From Gammaproteobacteria bacterium (GTDB taxonomy: Bacteria > Pseudomonadota > Gammaproteobacteria > Xanthomonadales > SZUA-36), in NCBI GenBank assembly GCA_024279945.1, contig JAJRRA010000088.1, positions 1 to 55,444 on the forward strand: DNA of 55,444 nucleotides, in the 5' to 3' direction. The notes under the pieces were generated by a model. The model saw only the letters and a program-made list of their open reading frames with translations, ran no database searches and had not been told where the DNA came from. The translations under genes were made by a program, and so were the position numbers. This document shows, piece after piece, positions 50,604 to 55,444 of the stretch (position 1 is its first letter; every line of letters starts with the position of its first letter).

Positions 50604-51172
50604 CATGACCCCTTTTTCAACGCCAAACGGGTGCCTGCTTCGTAAGCCGCGTATGCAATTACAAACCAAATCCAGATATGGTCACTGTGGATGTCGCGCA
50701 ACCAGTACACCGGCCAGGCAATGGCTACGATAAAATTTGTGATGGAATTGATGAATAATCCGATAAATAAATTCGGTGTAATATCTGAGATCAGGGATGA
50801 AACCCCATCAAACCGGTTGAAAAAATCACTTATTTCACCCAGTTCGACAACGGCATAGGTAAGCAGACCCACCACACCGTAAAAACCTCCACCGAAGGAC
50901 AACCATTTTTCGAAGACCGGATTCATCTTCTGGATTTCCTGTTTGTCAGGCTCTGCTACATGCTCAGCTACACCCTTTTTTCGCCATTCTTTTTTCTCTT
51001 TCTTTCGGCGTGACCGGGCTTTTGACACGCTCTTGAAATGGCTTTCAACACCCTTCAAAGTGGTTTCACCGTGCAGGTATTGCTTCTTCAAGGCCCACCA
51101 GGTCAGCAGGTAGCTGATGGCAGCCACCGGCACACCTGCGAAAAATAAAGCACGGGATAATTCTTCCACCAT
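50603..51172 (-). CDS. Hypothetical membrane protein
   Basis: The 189-residue protein has an N-terminal helix (FFAGVPVAAISYLLTWWAL), a strongly charged Lys/Arg/Glu segment (ARSRRKKEKKEWRKKG), then three helices (FYGVVGLLTYAVVE, FIVAIAWPVYWL, WIWFVIAYAAYEAG). I do not recognise the family. Its last codons (ALKKGS) read into the hairpin repeat, as does the convergent MerR gene. It lies between the metal operon and hslV. Confidence 0.6.
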   Translation of the reverse strand: MVEELSRALFFAGVPVAAISYLLTWWALKKQYLHGETTLKGVESHFKSVSKARSRRKKEKKEWRKKGVAEHVAEPDKQEIQKMNPVFEKWLSFGGGFYGVVGLLTYAVVELGEISDFFNRFDGVSSLISDITPNLFIGLFINSITNFIVAIAWPVYWLRDIHSDHIWIWFVIAYAAYEAGTRLALKKGS

Positions 51173-51314
51173 GATATTAGCACTCAGTATTTGAAATCAG
51201 AGTGTAGAACAAATTGAGGATGCACGATCGTGACCGGCGCGGCTTCCTTGCATTCACCGACTGTTATCCCCACTTTCCACCTTAGCCTGCAGCCAGCATT
51301 TTAAGGAGCTCCTT

Positions 51315-51848
51315 GTGGAACAATATCGTGGTACAACCATCTGTTCGGTCCGGCGTGGAGACCAGGTGGTCATGGCCGGTGACGGCCAGGTGACGCTGGG
51401 CAATACCATTATGAAGGCCAATGCCCGCAAGGTGCGCAGACTGTACAAAGGCAAGGTGATTGCTGGTTTTGCCGGTGCGACCGCCGATGCATTCACCTTG
51501 TTTGAGCGCTTTGAAGGCAAGCTTGAAAAGCACTCCGGCCAACTGGTGCGAGCAGCCGTTGAGATGGCCAAGGACTGGCGCACTGACCGTACTTTGCGCC
51601 GGCTTGAAGCCCTGCTGGCGATTGCAGATAAAGACAACTCCCTGCTGATTTCCGGCAACGGTGATGTCATCGAACCGGAACATGGCCTGATCGCGATTGG
51701 ATCCGGCGGGCCGTTTGCCCAGGCTGCTGCGATGGCGCTGCTGCAAAATACCGAGCTTGATGCCGAAACCATCGCGTGCCAGGCGCTCGGCATTGCAGCC
51801 GATATCTGCATTTACACCAATTCCAACCTGACCGTAGAAACTTTATAA
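51315..51848 (+). CDS. hslV: ATP-dependent protease peptidase subunit HslV
   Basis: GTG 51315 behind AAGGAGCTCCTT gives 177 residues. The catalytic Thr is T7 after removal of a short propeptide ([10 protein letters not shown]), followed by [40 protein letters not shown] and [20 protein letters not shown]. It is the threonine-type peptidase that forms a double hexamer and degrades proteins with HslU. A Cys follows where Val is usual, of little consequence. hslU starts 13 bp downstream. Confidence 0.94.
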   Translation: MEQYRGTTICSVRRGDQVVMAGDGQVTLGNTIMKANARKVRRLYKGKVIAGFAGATADAFTLFERFEGKLEKHSGQLVRAAVEMAKDWRTDRTLRRLEALLAIADKDNSLLISGNGDVIEPEHGLIAIGSGGPFAQAAAMALLQNTELDAETIACQALGIAADICIYTNSNLTVETL

Positions 51849-51861
51849 GGCACACATAACC

Positions 51862-53202
51862 ATGTCCCAAATGACTCCGCGTGAAATTGCCCAGGAACTG
51901 GACAAACACATCATCGGGCAGTCCGACGCCAAACGCGCCGTGGCCATTGCCCTGCGCAACCGCTGGCGGCGGATGCAGGTCAGTGAAGAACTGCGCGGCG
52001 AGATCACACCGAAGAATATCCTGATGATCGGGCCAACGGGAGTCGGCAAAACCGAGATTGCCCGCCGCCTGGCCCGCCTGGCCAATGCGCCGTTCATCAA
52101 GGTTGAGGCGACCAAGTTCACCGAAGTGGGCTATGTCGGCAAGGACGTTGAATCGATTATCCGGGATTTAGTCGATTCTTCGGTCAAAATGACCCGCGAG
52201 CAGGCCATGTCCAAAGTACGTTCGCGGGCTGAAGATGCCGCCTATGAGCGCATCCTTGATGCCCTGTTGCCCCGCCCGCAGAACCCCATCGGCTTTGCCA
52301 ATGAACCCGAGACCGAAGATACCGGCCATACCAGAACGCGCCAAAAATTCCACAAACAGTTGGTGCACGGCGAGTTGGACGACCGTGAAATCGAGTTCGA
52401 TATCTCCGCACAATTCGGCGTCGAAATCATGACGCCGCCGGGAATGGAGGAGATGGCCAGCCAGTTGCAGGGCATGTTCCAGAACATGGGCGGGGCGAAA
52501 CCGCAAAAACGTAAAATGAAAATACGTGACGCCCTGCCGGTTCTGATTGAGGATGAAGCCGCCAAACTGATCAACGATGAAGAGATCAAACAACAGGCAC
52601 TGGAAAATGCTGAGCAAAACGGCATCGTGTTCATCGATGAGTTGGACAAGGTCGCCAAACGCTCCGAATTCGCCGGCGCGGATGTTTCCCGTGAAGGCGT
52701 CCAGCGCGACCTGCTGCCACTGGTTGAGGGCTGCACGGTTTCTACCCGCAATGGCATGGTCAAAACCGACCACATGCTGTTTATCGCCTCCGGCGCCTTT
52801 CACCTGTCCAAACCTTCCGACCTGATCCCTGAGTTACAGGGCCGCTTGCCTATCCGGGTCGAATTGCGCGCACTGTCGGTGGATGATTTCACCCGTATCC
52901 TGACCGAACCACAGGCCTCTCTGACCGAGCAGTACAGCGCACTGATGGCGACTGAAAACGTGGACCTGACATTCACCGAAGAGGGCGTGCGGCGAATTGC
53001 GGAAATTTCCTGGCAGGTCAATGAATCTACCGAAAACATCGGCGCCAGACGTCTGCACACCGTGTTGGAACGCCTGCTGGACGTAATCTCCTACGAAGCC
53101 CCTGACCGTTCTGGTGAAGCCTTCGAAATCAACGCCACCTACGTAGACGAGCACCTCGAAGAATTGGCTGGTAACGAGGACCTCAGTCGCTATATCCTCT
53201 GA
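51862..53202 (+). CDS. hslU: ATP-dependent protease ATPase subunit HslU
   Basis: The 446-residue protein begins [17 protein letters not shown]-type (here after MSQ) and has Walker A ([16 protein letters not shown]), the GYVGKDVES pore loop, an intermediate domain, Walker B ([14 protein letters not shown]), sensor motifs and the C-terminal EDLSRYIL that docks in HslV. It unfolds substrates for the peptidase. Length and motifs are as expected. Confidence 0.95.
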   Translation: MSQMTPREIAQELDKHIIGQSDAKRAVAIALRNRWRRMQVSEELRGEITPKNILMIGPTGVGKTEIARRLARLANAPFIKVEATKFTEVGYVGKDVESIIRDLVDSSVKMTREQAMSKVRSRAEDAAYERILDALLPRPQNPIGFANEPETEDTGHTRTRQKFHKQLVHGELDDREIEFDISAQFGVEIMTPPGMEEMASQLQGMFQNMGGAKPQKRKMKIRDALPVLIEDEAAKLINDEEIKQQALENAEQNGIVFIDELDKVAKRSEFAGADVSREGVQRDLLPLVEGCTVSTRNGMVKTDHMLFIASGAFHLSKPSDLIPELQGRLPIRVELRALSVDDFTRILTEPQASLTEQYSALMATENVDLTFTEEGVRRIAEISWQVNESTENIGARRLHTVLERLLDVISYEAPDRSGEAFEINATYVDEHLEELAGNEDLSRYIL

Positions 53203-53207
53203 ATACC

Positions 53208-53825
53208 GTGGGTATTTACCAGAAACATGTAATGCCGAAACTCCTGCATTTTGCATGCGGCATCAGGCCGTTCAAGAAACAGCGAGAAAAAGTCGTACCC
53301 CTCGCCCGCGGCCGGGTGCTGGAGATCGGTATCGGCTCCGGACTCAATATTCCCTTCTACAATACCGATCAGGTCGATCACCTGTGGGGCCTGGATCCCT
53401 CTGCTGAAATGTGGTCAATCGCGCAAAAAAGTGCGCGGAAGCATCTCATTGAAACCGAATTTATCCAGTCGGGCGCTGAATCCATACCACTCGACAATAA
53501 CTGTGCTGATACGGTCGTGATGACCTATACCATGTGTACTATCGGAGAGGTCCAGTCTGCCCTGGACGAAATCAAGCGGGTGCTGAAACCCGGCGGAAAA
53601 CTGATTTTCTGCGAACATGGGATCGCGCCGGATAAAAATGTGCAACGCTGGCAGAGTCGCATCAACCCGACCTGGCGAAAACTGGCCGGTGGCTGCAACC
53701 TCAACCGCCCCATCCCTGCTTTGCTGGAACGATCTGGCTTCCAGTCTCCAGATATGAAAACCATGTATTTGCCCGGCTGGAAACCCGCCAGCTTCAATTA
53801 CTGGGGCACAGCGACCTACGCTTAA
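53208..53825 (+). CDS. Class I SAM-dependent methyltransferase
   Basis: GTG 53208, 5 bp past the hslU stop, gives 205 residues; ATG 53232 is an alternative start. The SAM-binding motif is VLEIGIGSGLNIPFY, followed by LWGLDPSAEMWSIAQ and the motif II region DTVVMTYTMCTIGEV; post-motif VLKPGGKLIFCEHG is typical. The family is close to the small ubiquinone/phospholipid-type methyltransferases. Substrate unknown; its closeness to hslU suggests co-transcription. Confidence 0.8.
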   Translation: MGIYQKHVMPKLLHFACGIRPFKKQREKVVPLARGRVLEIGIGSGLNIPFYNTDQVDHLWGLDPSAEMWSIAQKSARKHLIETEFIQSGAESIPLDNNCADTVVMTYTMCTIGEVQSALDEIKRVLKPGGKLIFCEHGIAPDKNVQRWQSRINPTWRKLAGGCNLNRPIPALLERSGFQSPDMKTMYLPGWKPASFNYWGTATYA

Positions 53826-53849
53826 GCCGGCAAGCCGATCGGTACCGGC

Positions 53850-54458
53850 TTAAGCTGGGAGATGTTGCAGGTCAGCGGGTACATCGAGATCAAAACGGGC
53901 ATTTTCCACACTAACAAAGCGGCTGTGACCCCGGTGTTTTTCGATCACGGCGCGAGCACCGCGGTCGCCTTTCAGGGTCGTCAATTCCTTAAACAGAGAC
54001 CGTGGAAATATGGCGGGAGGCCCAATCACCTGTTGCCCTTCTTCATGCCAGCATGCTGCTGCGATACGTGATATATCAGTATTCCATACCTGTACCAGTT
54101 GCCGCAGATCAGCAAGCCCGACCTGCCACTGATCACACAGCACGATCAGAGCCCCCTCAATTTCAGCCGGCAAATTTTTCACCCCCGCAGTCAAGGAACC
54201 GGCCATGCCCTCCTGCCAGCAGGGGTTATGCACGATTTGCACCGGCAAGCCCGCAAGTTGATCAGCCACTGCTTGCGAAGCCGAACCGGTCACTACCGTC
54301 ACAACAAGCAGATCGAGTTCTATCAGGCAGCGGGCAACCCGGGTAACCAGGGCTTCCTCGCCAACGCGCAGCAATTGCTTTGGACTGCCCAAACGGGACG
54401 AACCGCCGGCGGCTAGTAATATGGCGCCCAGTTTTTGCTGACTGTCAACTTTGGGCAT
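53850..54458 (-). CDS. MobA/MocA-like nucleotidyltransferase
   Basis: The 202-residue protein has the NTP-transferase opening GAILLAAGGSSRLGSPKQLL with the substrate-binding LGSPKQ, then VVTVVTGSAS, NPCWQEGMAGSL and ALIVLCDQ (metal-binding Asp). This is the MocA/CoxI-type group that attaches CMP (or GMP) to molybdenum cofactor for xanthine dehydrogenase- or CO dehydrogenase-type enzymes. It overlaps the XdhC gene upstream by 14 bp, the normal partner. No molybdoenzyme gene is in the window. Confidence 0.82.
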   Translation of the reverse strand: MPKVDSQQKLGAILLAAGGSSRLGSPKQLLRVGEEALVTRVARCLIELDLLVVTVVTGSASQAVADQLAGLPVQIVHNPCWQEGMAGSLTAGVKNLPAEIEGALIVLCDQWQVGLADLRQLVQVWNTDISRIAAACWHEEGQQVIGPPAIFPRSLFKELTTLKGDRGARAVIEKHRGHSRFVSVENARFDLDVPADLQHLPA

Positions 54459-55444
54459 TGCCGTCCGGCGGCGTCAGGGGTAAACCACTGCGCCGATTGA
54501 GCACGGCGTGGATTTCTGCCACCAGTGAAAGAGCGATGGCTTGCGGAAGTTCGGCACCGATATCCAGGCCAACGGGTCCAAAAATCTGCCGTTCAGGACA
54601 ATCTGCCATGTCTCGCAAACGATCCCGGCGTGCCCTTGGGCCGAGGCAGCCCAGGTAACCAAGGTCTTTCTTAGCCAACTGCGCCAGGTAAACGCTGTCA
54701 TTTTCCAGGTGGTGGCTCATGATAATTGCGGCATCAACTTCATCCAGGTCAACAAACTCCGAAAGTTGTTCGGGCCGGGCCTGAACAACCCGGCATTTAT
54801 CGGGAAACCGGTCCGCCCTGGTGTAGGCCGGACGGTGATCCACAAGCTGCACATCCCAGTCCAGCGCGCACAGAGCATGCACTACCGGGACAGCATCCGG
54901 CCCGGCGCCACAGACAAGCACACGGGTTTGTGGTGGAATATTAATCAGCATGACTTCACCGTATTCCGCATCGCTGATTTTTCGATAGCGCCAGTCCGGC
55001 CAGTCAACTTGCGAAACAGCCTGAAGCATACTGAGTAAAGCAGGCTCGCCGCAGGTTTTTCCTGCCCGGTCCAGCAGCGCTGTAGAAGCCAGTGGAAGGT
55101 TGCTGTCCGGCTGCAGGGTCAAGGCCAGCAAAGCGGATCTGCGAGCCGACTGTGAGGCTTCAAGCTGGGCCAGAAATGAAAAGCCCTGTTCGCGATCCAG
55201 GCGCTGCAGCATCAGGTGGATTATGCCGTCACAGCCCAAACCAAGACTCCAGACCAGGTCATCACCGGCATGCATATCATAAGTAACAAATTTTGCCTGT
55301 CCGCTGTTGAACCCCTCCGTGGCATGGTGCAGCAGATCACCTTCCAGGCATCCACCGGAAATCATGCCCTCGAAGCAACCCTCGTGACTGATCAACATCA
55401 TTGCCCCCGGCTTGCGATAAGTTGATCCTTCCGTCCCGATGATA
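54445..55444 (-). CDS. XdhC-family protein (5' end outside the window)
   Basis: The frame is open to the right edge. The upstream part past the first in-window Met reads IIGTEGSTYRKPGAMMLISH, the conserved start of XdhC, which continues GCFEGMISGGCLEGDLLHHA. Later come the Rossmann-like part LVCGAGPDAVPVVHALCALD and AIIMSHHLENDSVYLAQL, with GCLGPRARRDRL. XdhC helps insert or sulfurate molybdenum cofactor in xanthine dehydrogenase-type enzymes. It is followed by the MocA-like gene with overlap, forming an operon. Confidence 0.88.
   Translation of the reverse strand, partial: IIGTEGSTYRKPGAMMLISHEGCFEGMISGGCLEGDLLHHATEGFNSGQAKFVTYDMHAGDDLVWSLGLGCDGIIHLMLQRLDREQGFSFLAQLEASQSARRSALLALTLQPDSNLPLASTALLDRAGKTCGEPALLSMLQAVSQVDWPDWRYRKISDAEYGEVMLINIPPQTRVLVCGAGPDAVPVVHALCALDWDVQLVDHRPAYTRADRFPDKCRVVQARPEQLSEFVDLDEVDAAIIMSHHLENDSVYLAQLAKKDLGYLGCLGPRARRDRLRDMADCPERQIFGPVGLDIGAELPQAIALSLVAEIHAVLNRRSGLPLTPPDGNAQS

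Overview
The window looks like chromosomal DNA of a non-enteric gammaproteobacterium. The evidence is gene order: sensor kinase (algZ/fimS type)-algR-hemC-hemD-hemX-hemY as in pseudomonads, an lptM-dapF-DUF484-xerC block, hslVU, and a protein with an IPTL-CTERM-like sorting tail. The species cannot be named from this sequence alone. No rRNA genes or CRISPR array were seen; there is one tRNA.

Positions 1 to about 25,700 are phage-derived. The left edge holds the start of a possible transposase accessory gene (1-60), a small unknown gene, and a minus-strand two-gene cassette (631-2110): a soluble DUF4747-like protein followed by a four-helix membrane protein, built like a phage-exclusion pair (RexA/RexB layout), with the membrane gene frameshifted. 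From about 2,300 to 25,600 everything is on the plus strand: a late operon of a Mu-like transposable phage with a siphovirus tail. The order is lysis (holin, transglycosylase, nested spanins), DUF2730, gp26-like, small and large terminase, portal, gpF-like, a fused protease-scaffold-capsid gene, connectors, tail tube, G/GT chaperone with a canonical -1 slippery site, tape measure, tail tip, and a set of small fibre or adhesin genes including a polyglycine protein. No transposase or repressor genes are in view, so the early region lies left of the window or is lost. A dyad-containing 23-bp site is repeated exactly before the lysis genes and before the capsid operon.

From 25.8 to 32.6 kb come host genes: cytochrome b561-type protein, alanine dehydrogenase with a divergent Lrp-type regulator, a histone-deacetylase-like amidohydrolase, a 116-bp inverted-repeat element, tRNA-Gly(CCC), an alpha/beta hydrolase plus acyltransferase pair, and a ferredoxin-reductase interrupted by an in-frame stop. 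Next come haem biosynthesis and the AlgZ/AlgR pair (32.6-38.7 kb), a carboxylesterase, and lptM-dapF-DUF484-xerC (39.5-42.2 kb).

Between xerC and hslV, often close neighbours in related bacteria, sits about 9 kb of accessory DNA bounded by two related long hairpin repeats (42.2 and 50.5 kb). It carries the IPTL-CTERM protein, a YIP1 protein, a MacAB-like ABC efflux operon whose ATPase has an in-frame amber stop, and a metal operon (MerT-like, MerP-like, outer-membrane protein, thioredoxin-like protein, MerR regulator) with a textbook 19-bp-spacer MerR promoter. The window ends with hslVU, a methyltransferase, and a nucleotidyltransferase/XdhC pair of the molybdenum-cofactor type.

The most notable points are the frameshifted exclusion-like cassette, the duplicated phage regulatory site, the G/GT frameshift, the MerR-controlled operon with its own outer-membrane component, the repeats that supply the last codons of three genes, and two G-to-T-type nonsense codons plus an unusual HemC active-site residue, which need a check against raw reads.
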